Part shown: positions 12,977 through 22,211 of the stretch, one piece after another
Numbering within the stretch: position 1 is the first letter of the stretch
Layout: each line of letters opens with the position of its first letter
Source of the DNA: Novosphingobium sp. EMRT-2
Lineage (GTDB): Bacteria; Pseudomonadota; Alphaproteobacteria; Sphingomonadales; Sphingomonadaceae
NCBI RefSeq assembly: GCF_005145025.1
Contig: NZ_CP039695.1
Span: forward strand, 1,731,501-1,795,500
Direction of reading: 5' to 3'
DNA: 64,000 bases
Made by a program: the position numbers and the translations under genes
Notes under the pieces: generated by a model
What the model saw: only the letters and a program-made list of their open reading frames with translations
The model's database searches: none
Told to the model about the DNA's origin: nothing

Positions 12977-14224
12977 TCAGGCGGCGACACCCGCAATTGT
13001 ACGTTTCCCGGCTATCACCTTTTGGTAAACAGCTTGATAACGACGAACATTACCGGCCCAGTCGTGCTCGCGCTCGACGAACCGCCGCGCCACCGCGCGC
13101 CGTTCCGGCCAGGCGCTCCGGTCGTCCAGCAGCGCGATCATTGCCTGCGCCAGCCCGGCGGGATCGTCGGCGGGAAACAGCGTGCCGGTCACTCCGTCCT
13201 CGATCAGTTCCCTGTGCCCGCCCACGTCGCTCGCGGCAACCAGCTTACCCTGCGCCATCGCTTCCAGCGGCTTGAGCGGCGTGACGAGGTCCGTCAAGCG
13301 CATGGCCTTGCGCGGATAGCACACTACGTCGGCCAGCGCGTAATAGCGATCGACCTCGGCGTGCGGAACGCGGCCAACGAAGCGGATCGCGTCCGCCACC
13401 GACGAAGCCTCCGCCTGCGCGCGCAGGGCATCGCCCGCCGGGCCGCCGCCGACCAGCAGCAGCCTGGCTCCCGGCACTGCCGCCACGATCGCCGGCATGG
13501 CCGCGATCAGGTCGTCCAGCCCTTCATAGGGATAGAAGCTGCCGAGGAAGCCGATCACCGGCCCGTCGCCCAGCCCCAGCGCCTCGGCCAGCGCCGGATC
13601 GCGCGGCTGCGCCTGGCCGAACACCGTAAGATCGACGCCATTGGGCATGATCGACAGGCGATCGCGTGCCACGCCCCGCGCCGCCAGATCCTCTAGCAGG
13701 CCCCGGCAGATCGTTACTACCGCATCGGCGCCGGCAACCACGCGGTTCTCGAGTTGGCGGGTCAGCCAGTAGCGCGGCGAACCCTCGCGGCCGGTGCCAT
13801 TGCCCACGGCCGCGTCTTCCCAGAACGCGCGGATTTCATAGACCACCGGAATGCCGAGCCGCCGCCCGGCGCGCACGGCGGCAAGGCCGCACAGCGCCGG
13901 AGAATGGGCGTGGAGCACATCCGGCCGCCACGCGCGGGCCACCGCTTCGATCCGGCTGGCCAGAGCGACCACCTCGCGCCACTCGCGCACCCCCACGATG
14001 CCTTCGGCTTCCCCCGGCGTGCGATGGAATTCCAGCCCGTCGATCTGTTCGGGCGCGCCGTCGTCCGCCGCCAACGGCCCATCGGGCAAGCGGTGGCGCT
14101 GCCCGGTGATCGCGCGCACCTCGATCCCCTGCGCCTGCTGGGCCTTGAGGATCGCGCGCGTGCGGAAGGTATAGCCGCTGTGCAGCGGCAGGCTGTGGTC
14201 GAGAACGTGCAGAACGCGGGTCAT
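12977..14224 (-). CDS. XrtA/PEP-CTERM-system glycosyltransferase, GT4
   Basis: The 415-residue GT-B glycosyltransferase begins TRVLHVLDHSLPLHSGYTFR, closely matching the exosortase-A-associated glycosyltransferase family (TIGR04063 type). The N-terminal acceptor half has VLHAHSPALCGLAAV, and VVTICRGLLEDLAARG marks the linker. The C-terminal donor half has GFLGSFYPYEGLDDLI, LLLVGGGP and the retaining-GT4 EX7E region within RLTDLVTPLKPLEAMAQGK. This group adds sugars during export of the exopolysaccharide made alongside PEP-CTERM proteins. It is divergent from the O-ligase gene across 164 nt. The exosortase itself is not in this window. Confidence 0.85.
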   Translation of the reverse strand: MTRVLHVLDHSLPLHSGYTFRTRAILKAQQAQGIEVRAITGQRHRLPDGPLAADDGAPEQIDGLEFHRTPGEAEGIVGVREWREVVALASRIEAVARAWRPDVLHAHSPALCGLAAVRAGRRLGIPVVYEIRAFWEDAAVGNGTGREGSPRYWLTRQLENRVVAGADAVVTICRGLLEDLAARGVARDRLSIMPNGVDLTVFGQAQPRDPALAEALGLGDGPVIGFLGSFYPYEGLDDLIAAMPAIVAAVPGARLLLVGGGPAGDALRAQAEASSVADAIRFVGRVPHAEVDRYYALADVVCYPRKAMRLTDLVTPLKPLEAMAQGKLVAASDVGGHRELIEDGVTGTLFPADDPAGLAQAMIALLDDRSAWPERRAVARRFVEREHDWAGNVRRYQAVYQKVIAGKRTIAGVAA

Positions 14225-14388
14225 GCCCCTTTCCTGCCACGCAAGCCTTAACGCGCCGTCAACCCCGTTCCGCTAAGCCCGCGGTCCCGGCAACGATCAT
14301 CGCGCGGACATGACCCTGACGCCCTCCCCCCTGTCGCACTGCCGTTTGCCGCGCCTGCCCGGAACGTTACGCCGCCAGCGGGGCCGCC

Positions 14389-15810
14389 GTGCTTAACCTG
14401 TTCCTTACCGCCTTCGTGCTGGCTTTCCTGGGCGCCGGGATGCGCCGGCCGTTCCTGCTGGTGCTGGCCTATACCTATATCGACATCGTCGCGCCGCAGA
14501 AGGTCACCTGGGGCTTCCTCGCCCATATCCCGATCTCGCTGATAGCGTTCGTCTGCGCGTTCGGCGCCTGGATGGTGGCCGAAAACAAGCAGGGCATCCG
14601 CTTCTCGTTCCGCCAGTTCCTGCTCCTGCTGCTGCTGGTCTATTGCGGGCTGACCACCCGCACCGCCGACTTTCCGGTGGAAGCGGCGGAAAAGTGGGGC
14701 TGGGTGTGGAAGGCGTTGGTCTTCGCGATGTTCCTGCCGCTCACCCTGCGCACGCGCCTGCGCATCGAGGCTCTGGCACTGGTGATGGTGCTGTCCATCA
14801 GCGTGATCGTGATCGGCGGCGGGATCAAGACGCTGTCCTCCGGCGGCGGCTATGGCGAACTGAAGCTGCTGGTGAACGATAACACCGGCCTCTACGAAGG
14901 CAGCACGCTGTCGATGGTGGCGGTTGCGATCATGCCGCTGATCTACTGGCTGGCGCGGTACGGCACTATCTTCAAACCGGGAAAGCTAGTCACGCTTTAT
15001 GCCCTGGGGCTCGGCTTTGCCTGCCTGCTGATCCCGGTGGGCACGCAGACGCGCACCGGCCTGCTGTGCGTGCTGTTGCTGGGCGTGCTCGTGCTGCGCA
15101 CCACCAAGCGGCGCTTCACCTATCTCGCGGCAGCGGGGGTACTGGCCGTGGTGGCGATGCCATTCCTGCCCAAGAGCTATACCGATCGCATGAGCACGAT
15201 CGAAAACCATCAATCGGATCAGTCCGCCTCCACCCGCGTGGCGGTGTGGAAATGGACGTGGGAATTCGCCAAGCACAACCCCTTCGGCGGAGGCTTCGAA
15301 GCCTATCGCCAGAACGAGGTGAGCTACAAGACCGTCAACACCGACTATGCCGTCAAGAACAACGCCGCGCTCGAAACCAACGATATCGTGGAAAAGGGCC
15401 GCGCCTATCATTCGGCCTACTTCGAGATGCTGGGCGAGCAGGGCTATCCCGGACTGGGCCTTTGGCTGACGCTGCACCTTCTGGGGCTGTGGCAGATGGA
15501 GCGGGTGCGCGCACGCTGGACCAAGCGGGGTGGCCCGCAGGAGAGCCTGCCCGATGCGCGATGGATCGGGCCGCTGGCCAATGCGCTGCAACAGGGGCAG
15601 TTGGTCTATATGGTCGGCGGCAGCTTCGTCGGCATCGCCTTCCAGCCCTTTATGTACATGCTGATCGGGCTGCAGATCGGCCTGCGCGCCTATGCCATGC
15701 GGATCGACCCGAGCCGGGAGACGTTCCGTCCGCTTCGGCGGGTTAACGCGCCGTCGCGCGCGGCGACACAGGCCAGTCCGCAGCAGCCCCCGCTGAGCGC
15801 GCCCAGATGA
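14389..15810 (+). CDS. O-antigen-ligase-like protein, exosortase A-associated
   Basis: The 473-residue multi-pass membrane protein has about 10-12 hydrophobic helices and a large periplasmic loop in the second half (STIENHQSDQSASTRVAVWK through ALETNDIVEKGRAYHSAYFE). This is the layout of Wzy_C/WaaL O-ligases and matches the exosortase-A-associated putative O-glycosylation ligase family (TIGR03097 type). RAYHSAYFEMLGEQGYPG with its His and Glu is the conserved ligase loop. It probably transfers or polymerises lipid-linked glycan at the outer face of the inner membrane. The start is GTG 14389; no better ATG precedes the first helix. The stop overlaps the acyltransferase ATG by 4 nt, so the two are coupled. 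Confidence 0.85.
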   Translation: MLNLFLTAFVLAFLGAGMRRPFLLVLAYTYIDIVAPQKVTWGFLAHIPISLIAFVCAFGAWMVAENKQGIRFSFRQFLLLLLLVYCGLTTRTADFPVEAAEKWGWVWKALVFAMFLPLTLRTRLRIEALALVMVLSISVIVIGGGIKTLSSGGGYGELKLLVNDNTGLYEGSTLSMVAVAIMPLIYWLARYGTIFKPGKLVTLYALGLGFACLLIPVGTQTRTGLLCVLLLGVLVLRTTKRRFTYLAAAGVLAVVAMPFLPKSYTDRMSTIENHQSDQSASTRVAVWKWTWEFAKHNPFGGGFEAYRQNEVSYKTVNTDYAVKNNAALETNDIVEKGRAYHSAYFEMLGEQGYPGLGLWLTLHLLGLWQMERVRARWTKRGGPQESLPDARWIGPLANALQQGQLVYMVGGSFVGIAFQPFMYMLIGLQIGLRAYAMRIDPSRETFRPLRRVNAPSRAATQASPQQPPLSAPR

Positions 15811-16922
15811 GCGAGCCCCATCTCCACAAACCGAGCGAACGCAGACCACGCCATCTCGACTCCCTGACCGGCCTGCGCGGGATAGCGGCGTGGCTGGTGG
15901 TCCTCTATCATATCCGCTTGTCGCTGGTGTCCATACTGCCCCAAGGCGTCATCGTGGTCCTGGCGCGCGGCTATCTGGCGGTGGATCTGTTCTTCGTCCT
16001 GTCCGGCTTCGTCATGTGGTACAATTATGCCGTTCCACTGGCGTCGGGTGGGCCACGCGCCGCCGCCCATTTCCTGTGGCGAAGGATGGCGCGAATCTGG
16101 CCGTTGCACCTGTTGATACTCGGCGGCTTCGTGTTGTTCCGAGCGGCGCTGACCGTTTCCGGGCGCCCCGTGGAGGGGCTACCACTGGCCGAATTGCCGC
16201 TGCAGGTGCTGCTGATCCAGAACTGGGGCTTTACGCACGAACTGGCCTGGAACCACCCGGCCTGGTCGATCAGCACCGAATTCGCCGCCTATCTGGTGTT
16301 TCCCGCGATCGTCGCGGCGGGCCAGCCGATCATGGGCCGCCGTCGCCTGGCGATCGCGATCGCGGCGCTGCTGCTGGCGGGAGAATATGCGCTGTTCGCG
16401 CATAAGGGCTTGCACACGCTGGGCGCGGACATCCCCACCATGGGGCTGTGGCGCTGCCTGATCGGCTTCACGCTGGGCACGCTGGCGTGCATGATCTGGC
16501 AAACGGCACGATCGCCGCGCGCCTGGCGCTGGGCGCTGTTCGCGGCAGGCTGGATCGCGCTGGGGAGCGTGGCCGGCTGGCCCGAAACCGCGATCGTCCC
16601 GCCCGCGATCGTCACCGCGATGCTGGCGCTGACTTATGCGAAGGGTCTGCTGGCGCGCCTCCTCTCCAGCCGCGCGGCGGTGTGGCTGGGCGAGGTGAGC
16701 TATTCCACCTACCTCGCGCACGCCTTTCTGTTCCTGGTGTTCAAGCTGCTGTTCGTTGATGCCTCGCTGCAAATCGGCTGGGCGGGACTGGCGGCCTATC
16801 TCTTGCTGCTGCTGATCGCGTCGTGGACACTTTATCGCCTGATCGAAAAGCCAGCCCAGCGCTGGCTCAATGCGCGAACGCCGGCCTGGACCCGCCCCTT
16901 GCCCGCTTCCCCCGCCGAATAG
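15807..16922 (+). CDS. Acyltransferase 3 family membrane protein (OafA-like)
   Basis: The 371-residue integral membrane protein has about ten helices. The N-terminal motif LDSLTGLRGIAAWLVVLYH contains the RG and His of the acyltransferase-3 fold. DLFFVLSGFVMWYNY is the second signature, followed by FLWRRMARIWPLHLL and WSISTEFAAYLVFPAI. Such enzymes O-acetylate or succinylate exported polysaccharides. The start codon overlaps the O-ligase stop (ATGA), so modification of the same glycan is the simplest reading. The C terminus is about 20 basic/Pro-rich residues after the last helix. Confidence 0.88.
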   Translation: MSEPHLHKPSERRPRHLDSLTGLRGIAAWLVVLYHIRLSLVSILPQGVIVVLARGYLAVDLFFVLSGFVMWYNYAVPLASGGPRAAAHFLWRRMARIWPLHLLILGGFVLFRAALTVSGRPVEGLPLAELPLQVLLIQNWGFTHELAWNHPAWSISTEFAAYLVFPAIVAAGQPIMGRRRLAIAIAALLLAGEYALFAHKGLHTLGADIPTMGLWRCLIGFTLGTLACMIWQTARSPRAWRWALFAAGWIALGSVAGWPETAIVPPAIVTAMLALTYAKGLLARLLSSRAAVWLGEVSYSTYLAHAFLFLVFKLLFVDASLQIGWAGLAAYLLLLLIASWTLYRLIEKPAQRWLNARTPAWTRPLPASPAE

Positions 16923-17009
16923 CCCGTCCGTCCTGACCGGATTGCGCCCGGTTGCACCTTTGCAAGGGTCCGTCCATGAAGGCGGAACAAAAGAATGGAG
17001 AGCAACGGT

Positions 17010-17471
17010 ATGGCGAGGATCATTCCCGCGACAGAAATCAAGGCGCTGGCAGGCACGATCGTGGGCACGTCGGAATGGGTCGAGGTCAGCCAGGAGCGAA
17101 TCAACCAGTTCGCCGAAGCGACGGGGGACTTCCAGTTCATCCACATCGATGAGGAAAAGGCCAAGCTGACGCCGTTCGGCGGCACGATCGCGCACGGCTT
17201 CCTCACGCTGTCGCTGATCCCGCTGCTGACCCAGCTCAGCGACTGTCCGCGCCCCGAAGGCATCAAGATGGGCGTCAACTACGGCGGCAATCGCACCCGC
17301 TTCCTCACCCCCGTCCGTTCGGGCAAGCGCGTGCGCGGCGTGTTCAAGCTGCTGGAGATCGAGGAAAAGCGCCCCGGCCAGTGGCAGCAGACCATGGAAA
17401 TCACGGTGGAGATCGAAGGCGAGTCGAAGCCCGCCCTGATCTGCGAGTGGCTGACCCAGTTCTTCGTCTGA
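17010..17471 (+). CDS. MaoC-type hydratase (hot-dog fold)
   Basis: The 153-residue protein has the MaoC/(R)-specific enoyl-CoA hydratase layout. The catalytic stretch FAEATGDFQFIHIDEEKAKL holds the Asp and His, and FGGTIAHGFLTLSLIP is the second conserved segment. PhaJ-like relatives convert trans-2-enoyl-CoA to (R)-3-hydroxyacyl-CoA, a precursor for polyhydroxyalkanoate. The gene ends 51 nt from a PHA depolymerase on the opposite strand, which makes a PHA-related role plausible but not proven. ATG 17010 is chosen because GGAGAG lies 9-14 nt upstream. An in-frame ATG at 16995 would overlap that ribosome site. Confidence 0.85.
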   Translation: MARIIPATEIKALAGTIVGTSEWVEVSQERINQFAEATGDFQFIHIDEEKAKLTPFGGTIAHGFLTLSLIPLLTQLSDCPRPEGIKMGVNYGGNRTRFLTPVRSGKRVRGVFKLLEIEEKRPGQWQQTMEITVEIEGESKPALICEWLTQFFV

Positions 17472-17489
17472 GGACGGGTTTTGCCGGGC

Positions 17490-17519
17490 GGGGCGGAGAG
17501 GTTCTCCGCACCGCCCCGG
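17490..17519. terminator. Hairpin between convergent maoC-like and phaZ genes
   Basis: CGGGGCGG (17490-17497) pairs with CCGCCCCG (17512-17519). The interior can form a smaller stem (GGAGA with TCTCC). There is no strong T-run, but the position between two convergent stops supports a bidirectional terminator. Confidence 0.5.
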
Positions 17520-17522
17520 TCT

Positions 17523-18785
17523 TCAGGCGACGGCCGTCAGCTTGCGGCCCTTGCCCCGGCCTTCGTGGCGCACGATCCACGCATCGACCACCGGCGCGAT
17601 CTTGGTCCGCCAGCGCGATCCGTTGAAAATGCCGTAGTGCCCCGCCTCGGCCGCGAGGAGGTACTGCTTCATTTCCTCCGGCACGTTCGGCGTCACCTTG
17701 AGCGCGGCCTTGGTCTGACCGATGCCCGAGATGTCGTCGCGCTCGCCCTCGATGCACAGGATCGCGGTGTCGTGGATCGCGCCCAGGTCCACCGCTTGCC
17801 CGCGATGGACGAATTCGCCCTTGGGCAGGGCATGGCGCTGGAACACGACGTCCACGGTCTGCAGATAGAACTCCGCCGGCAGATCGCAGACCGCGCGGTA
17901 TTCGTCATAGAACGTCTTGGTCGCCTCGGCGCTCTCGCCGTCGCCCTGCACCAGGTGCTTGAACAACGAATAGTGGCTCATCATGTGGCTGCCGAGGTTC
18001 ATCGACATGAAGCTCGCGAGCTGGACGAAGCCCGGATAGACCTGCCGCCCTTCGCCCGGATAGTTCACCGGCACCGTGGTGATGACGTTGTGCTTGAACC
18101 ACACGTAAGGCTTGGTGATCGCGTGATCGTTCACCGCCGTCGGCGATTCGCGCGTATCGATCGGCCCGCCCATCATCGTCAGCGTCACCGGACGGCACGG
18201 ATGGTCGTTGGCGGCCATGATCGCGGTAGCGGCAAAGGCCGGCACCGAAGGCTGGCACACCGCCATCATGTGCGCGCCGGGGCCGATATATTCGAGGAAG
18301 CCGACCAGATAGTCGATGTAATCGTCCAGATCGAAGCGCCCTTCGGCCAGCGGCACGTATTTCGCGTCGGCCCAGTCGGTGATGTAAACCACGCAGCGCT
18401 CCAGCATCCGCTCCACCGTGCCGCGCAGGAGCGTGGCGTAGTGGCCGCTCATCGGCGCCACGATCAGCAGGCGCGGTGCGTCTGGCGGCAGCCCGTCATG
18501 CGTGAACTTCTTCAGATCGCCGAACGGGCGGTGGATTTCGGTCGATTCCCGGACCGCGTGGGTCGTGCCGTCGACGTGGATCGTGCGGATGCCGAACGCC
18601 GGCTTGCCGCGCGGGGCCGCCGCATGGGCGAACACTTCCAGCGCTGATGCCATCATCTGGCTGGGGCCGAAGCCGCTGAAGGGAAGCCGGGGATCGCCCA
18701 GCATATCCGCCGTCATCGACGCCATCGCGCTGCTCGCGCTGAGCAGGGAACGCTGGATTTCATAGGCCTTATACAGCACGGCCAT
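17523..18785 (-). CDS. phaZ: Intracellular polyhydroxyalkanoate depolymerase (Cys-type)
   Basis: The 420-residue alpha/beta hydrolase has the sequence hallmarks of intracellular PhaZ. LLIVAPMSGHYATLLRGTVE starts the core, VYITDWADAKYVPL follows, and AVCQPSVPA places a cysteine (Cys177) where other lipases have serine, as in the Cupriavidus PhaZ group. TMMGGPIDTRESPT and the distal AEAGHYGIFNG, with the catalytic His, complete the pattern. It mobilises stored PHA granules. ATG 18785 (MAVLYKAYEIQ) is the family start; a short upstream extension from 18812 is not conserved in style. No signal peptide is present, consistent with a cytoplasmic, granule-associated enzyme. Confidence 0.92.
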   Translation of the reverse strand: MAVLYKAYEIQRSLLSASSAMASMTADMLGDPRLPFSGFGPSQMMASALEVFAHAAAPRGKPAFGIRTIHVDGTTHAVRESTEIHRPFGDLKKFTHDGLPPDAPRLLIVAPMSGHYATLLRGTVERMLERCVVYITDWADAKYVPLAEGRFDLDDYIDYLVGFLEYIGPGAHMMAVCQPSVPAFAATAIMAANDHPCRPVTLTMMGGPIDTRESPTAVNDHAITKPYVWFKHNVITTVPVNYPGEGRQVYPGFVQLASFMSMNLGSHMMSHYSLFKHLVQGDGESAEATKTFYDEYRAVCDLPAEFYLQTVDVVFQRHALPKGEFVHRGQAVDLGAIHDTAILCIEGERDDISGIGQTKAALKVTPNVPEEMKQYLLAAEAGHYGIFNGSRWRTKIAPVVDAWIVRHEGRGKGRKLTAVA

Positions 18786-19009
18786 TGTCCTTGTTGTGTT
18801 GCCCGGCAGCACCGGGACTCGATTGCCCCCAGATTGCCGCGATTCGTTTCCTTGTGCAACGCAACATTGAAGATTGCGCTACGACCGGACCAAACCGGAC
18901 CCGAATCCGCGCCCGATCGCGCTCGGGACGAACCTCGGGATGCGCATTGCCGCGCCTTACCGGCATGCTCCCCCTTCCGGCGCGGGCGCGCTTCGGCTAG
19001 GCGAGCGGA

Positions 19010-20800
19010 ATGGACGAGGGAACCCAGCCTGTCGAAGCCCCGCGCCCCGCGCGCACCCTGACCCCCTTGCGCATGGTATGGCGCCAGGCGCTCGACTATC
19101 CGGGACGGGTCGCCGCCGCCGCTGCCGCGCTGCTCGTGACCGCCAGCGCCACGCTGGCCATCCCATCCGGCCTCAAGCTGATCGTCGACAAGGGCTTCTC
19201 GCAAGGGGCGGACATCACCGAGATCGGCCGCTGGTTCCGCTATCTGCTGCTCGTCGTGCTGGTGCTGGCGATCGGCACCGCTTGCCGCTTCTATTTCGTG
19301 TCGTGGCTGGGCGAACGCGTGGTCGCCGACATCCGGCTGAAAGTGCAGGCCAACCTGCTGCGCCTGCCGCCCAGCTTCTTCGAAACCAACAGCCCCCGGG
19401 AAATCTCCTCACGCATGACGTCCGACACGGCGATCATCGAACAGGTGGTGGGCACCACGGTGTCGGTGGCGCTGCGCAACGCGATCATGGCGCTGGGCGG
19501 CATGATCTACCTGTTCGTGCTGGCGCCAAAGCTGACCGGCGCGGTGATTATCGGCATTCCGCTCGTGGTCCTGCCGATCGTGTGGTTCGGGCGGCGCGTG
19601 CGCAGCGTCTCGCGATCGAGCCAGGACCGCGTCGCCGCGATCGGCGTGATCGTGTCGGAAACACTGGGCGCGATGAAGATCGTCCAGGCCTTCGGGCAGG
19701 AAAAGCGCGAGCTGGAGCGGTTCGGCGAGCGCGTGGAGCGGACGTTCGACGTGGCCCGCCGCCGCATTATCCTTCGCGCGGTAATGACCGCGATCGTCAT
19801 CCTGCTAGTGTTCGGCGGCATCGTCCTGCTCGTGTGGCAGGGCGCCGTGGGCGTGGCCGAAGGCACGATCAGCGGCGGCACGATCTTCGCGATCGTGGTC
19901 ACGGCGGGCCTCGTCGCCGGTGCGCTGGGCGCGCTGACCGAAGTCTATGGCGATCTGCTGCGCGGCGCCGGCGCGGCCAGCCGCCTCAACGAACTGCTGC
20001 TCGAACAGCCCGACATCGCCCCGCCCGCGCGGCCGACCGCGCTGCCGATTCCCCCGCGCGGCCAGCTGGCGTTCCAGAACGTCGGCTTCCGCTACCCCAG
20101 CCGCCCGGAAGTTTCAGCGCTGGAGGACTTCTCGCTGACCGTCGAGCCGGGCGAGACGGTGGCGATCGTCGGCCCTTCCGGCGCGGGCAAGTCCACCCTG
20201 TTCCTGCTGGCGCAGCGGTTCTACGATCCGCAAGCCGGCACCGTGCGCATCGACGGCGTGCCGCTGCCGTCGGCCGATCCGGCGGAAATCCGCGCGCGGA
20301 TGGCGCTGGTGCCGCAGGACGGCACGCTGTTCGCCGCCAGCGCGCGCGACAACCTGCGCTATGGCAACTGGTCCGCCAGCGACGAGGACATCTGGGAAGC
20401 CGCGCGCGCCGCCAATGCCGAAAGCTTCCTGCGCGCGCTGCCCGAAGGGCTCGATACCTTCCTGGGCGAGGACGGCGCGCGCCTATCCGGGGGCCAGCGC
20501 CAGCGCATCGCCATCGCCCGTGCGGTGCTGCGCAACGCCCCGATCCTGCTGCTCGACGAAGCGACCAGCGCGCTGGACGCGGAAAGCGAACAGCTAGTCC
20601 AGGCCGCGCTCGACCGGCTGATGAAGGACCGCACCACGCTGGTCATCGCGCACCGGCTGGCGACGATCCGCGCGGCCGACCGGATCATCGTGATGGATGG
20701 CGGGCGGATCGTCGAACAGGGCAACCACGCCAGCCTCACCGCCGCCAACGGGCTCTACGCCCGGCTGGCGCGGTTGCAGTTTCAGGACGCCGCCGCCTGA
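19010..20800 (+). CDS. ABC exporter, fused permease-ATPase (MsbA-related)
   Basis: The 596-residue half-transporter has six membrane helices in residues ~30-310, typical of ABC type I exporters, and one nucleotide-binding domain. The Walker A GPSGAGKST is at 388-396, the signature is LSGGQRQRIAIARAV, and Walker B is ILLLDEATSALD. The H-loop is VIAHRLATI. Family resemblance is to the MsbA-related lipid/drug exporters common in alphaproteobacteria. The substrate cannot be told from sequence. It would act as a homodimer, because no partner is encoded alongside. It is followed by uppP after 93 nt. Confidence 0.88.
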   Translation: MDEGTQPVEAPRPARTLTPLRMVWRQALDYPGRVAAAAAALLVTASATLAIPSGLKLIVDKGFSQGADITEIGRWFRYLLLVVLVLAIGTACRFYFVSWLGERVVADIRLKVQANLLRLPPSFFETNSPREISSRMTSDTAIIEQVVGTTVSVALRNAIMALGGMIYLFVLAPKLTGAVIIGIPLVVLPIVWFGRRVRSVSRSSQDRVAAIGVIVSETLGAMKIVQAFGQEKRELERFGERVERTFDVARRRIILRAVMTAIVILLVFGGIVLLVWQGAVGVAEGTISGGTIFAIVVTAGLVAGALGALTEVYGDLLRGAGAASRLNELLLEQPDIAPPARPTALPIPPRGQLAFQNVGFRYPSRPEVSALEDFSLTVEPGETVAIVGPSGAGKSTLFLLAQRFYDPQAGTVRIDGVPLPSADPAEIRARMALVPQDGTLFAASARDNLRYGNWSASDEDIWEAARAANAESFLRALPEGLDTFLGEDGARLSGGQRQRIAIARAVLRNAPILLLDEATSALDAESEQLVQAALDRLMKDRTTLVIAHRLATIRAADRIIVMDGGRIVEQGNHASLTAANGLYARLARLQFQDAAA

Positions 20801-20893
20801 TCCGCATCCGCCCCGCCAGGGATTGCCGAAATTTAAGGTTGCGGAACGCCGACCGCCCTTGACAGCGTGCTGCGCTGCGGCAACGCCCCGTGC

Positions 20894-21709
20894 ATGGACA
20901 GCACGATCGTTACCGCCGTACTGCTCGGCATCGTCGAGGGCCTCACCGAGTTCCTTCCGGTCTCCTCGACAGGGCACCTCATCCTTGCCACCGAACTGTT
21001 CGGCTATGACGCCGCGCAATGGGCCATGTTCAATGTGGTCATCCAGCTCGGCGCGATCCTGGCGGTGGTCGTGCAATACTGGCGCACGTTCTGGGCCGTG
21101 GGCATGGGCCTGCTCCGGATGGAGCCGCTGTCGCTGCGCTTCCTGCGCAACCTGCTGGCCGCGTTCATGCCCGCCGCGGTGATCGGCCTGCTGCTCAAGC
21201 ACCAGATCGAGGGCCTGCTCGGCAGCCCGCTGGTGGTGTGCTGGGCGCTGATCGTGGGCGGCATCGGCATTCTGGTGGTCGAACGCTTCGCCAAGGGCGG
21301 GGAGCCGACCGGGATCGGCCAGCTGCCGCTGCGGCAGGCCGTGGGCGTGGGCTTCGTGCAGTGCCTGGCCATGATCCCCGGCGTCAGCCGTTCGGGCGCG
21401 ACCATCATGGGGGCGCTCGCCATGGGCATCGAGCGCCGCACCGCCGCCGAATTCAGCTTCTTCCTGGCCATCCCGACGATGCTGGGGGCGACCACGCTGG
21501 AACTGCTCGACAAGCGGCACGAACTCGCCGCCGGCACGCTGGGCGTGGGCTGGGCCGAGATCGCAGTGGGGTTCTTCGTCTCGTTCGTGGTGGCGCTGGC
21601 GGTGATCCGCTTTTTCGTCGCCTATGTCAGCCGGCACGGTTTCACGCCGTTCGCATGGTACCGCATCGTGGCGGGCGCGGCGGCGATGTTCTGGCTGCTG
21701 CGCGCCTGA
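20894..21709 (+). CDS. uppP: Undecaprenyl-diphosphatase UppP/BacA
   Basis: The 271-residue membrane enzyme dephosphorylates undecaprenyl diphosphate to recycle the lipid carrier for peptidoglycan and surface glycans. The first active-site segment is GIVEGLTEFLPVSSTGHL (12-29) and the second is PGVSRSGATI (162-171), both conserved BacA motifs. There are about eight hydrophobic helices, and length is normal. I took ATG 20894 because the frame upstream from 20867 adds nine unrelated residues. High activity gives bacitracin resistance in other bacteria. Confidence 0.95.
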   Translation: MDSTIVTAVLLGIVEGLTEFLPVSSTGHLILATELFGYDAAQWAMFNVVIQLGAILAVVVQYWRTFWAVGMGLLRMEPLSLRFLRNLLAAFMPAAVIGLLLKHQIEGLLGSPLVVCWALIVGGIGILVVERFAKGGEPTGIGQLPLRQAVGVGFVQCLAMIPGVSRSGATIMGALAMGIERRTAAEFSFFLAIPTMLGATTLELLDKRHELAAGTLGVGWAEIAVGFFVSFVVALAVIRFFVAYVSRHGFTPFAWYRIVAGAAAMFWLLRA

Positions 21710-21826
21710 CCGCCCACCGCTTTCCGCACCTCCGATCAATCACGCCGTAACGGTGCGATTTCCGGAACCAAATCCCCGCCGCCGGATTGTGAAAGGCATC
21801 AAGGCAACAATGGGGATGTCCGGAAA

Positions 21827-22093
21827 ATGGGTATCATCGTCCTTCTTATCGTGGGTGGCATTCTGGGCTGGCTGGCCAGCATCGTGATGCGCACCGATGC
21901 GCAACAGGGTATCTTCCTCAACATCGTGGTCGGCATCGTCGGCGCCATGCTCGGCGGGTTCCTGCTGACGCCGTTCATCGGTGGCGGCAGCATCACCCAG
22001 GGCATTTCGGCGGGCAGCCTGATCGTGTCCTTCCTGGGCGCGGTGATCCTGCTGGCGATCGTCAACCTGGTGCGGCGCGGTTCGGTTCGCTAA
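21827..22093 (+). CDS. GlsB/YeaQ/YmgE family small membrane protein
   Basis: The 88-residue protein has three hydrophobic helices. The N-terminal GIIVLLIVGGILGWLASIVM and the Gly-rich second helix NIVVGIVGAMLGGFLL match the transglycosylase-associated/GlsB family. These small inner-membrane proteins are often induced by envelope or general stress, but their molecular role is not settled. It is followed by a hairpin terminator. Confidence 0.85.
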   Translation: MGIIVLLIVGGILGWLASIVMRTDAQQGIFLNIVVGIVGAMLGGFLLTPFIGGGSITQGISAGSLIVSFLGAVILLAIVNLVRRGSVR

Positions 22094-22118
22094 CCGCGAC
22101 GGAACAGAATCCCGAGGG

Positions 22119-22149
22119 AAAGGGGTGGCCACTCGTGGGCTGCCCCTTT
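22119..22149 (+). terminator. Intrinsic terminator after the GlsB-type gene
   Basis: AAAGGGG (22119-22125) pairs with CCCCTTT (22143-22149). A smaller CCAC/GTGG stem can form inside. CTTGT follows on the plus strand. It lies 26 nt after the stop. Confidence 0.6.
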
Positions 22150-22211
22150 CTTGTATGGCCCTTTTTCGTGCACGATCTTCCTCCGTTCGAATCGCACAGG
22201 CATCGCGCTCC

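Noticed and set aside
22175..22200. tRNA-like GTTCGAATC element
   Set aside because: No acceptor, D or anticodon stems can be built around it; it is immediately upstream of ppk2.
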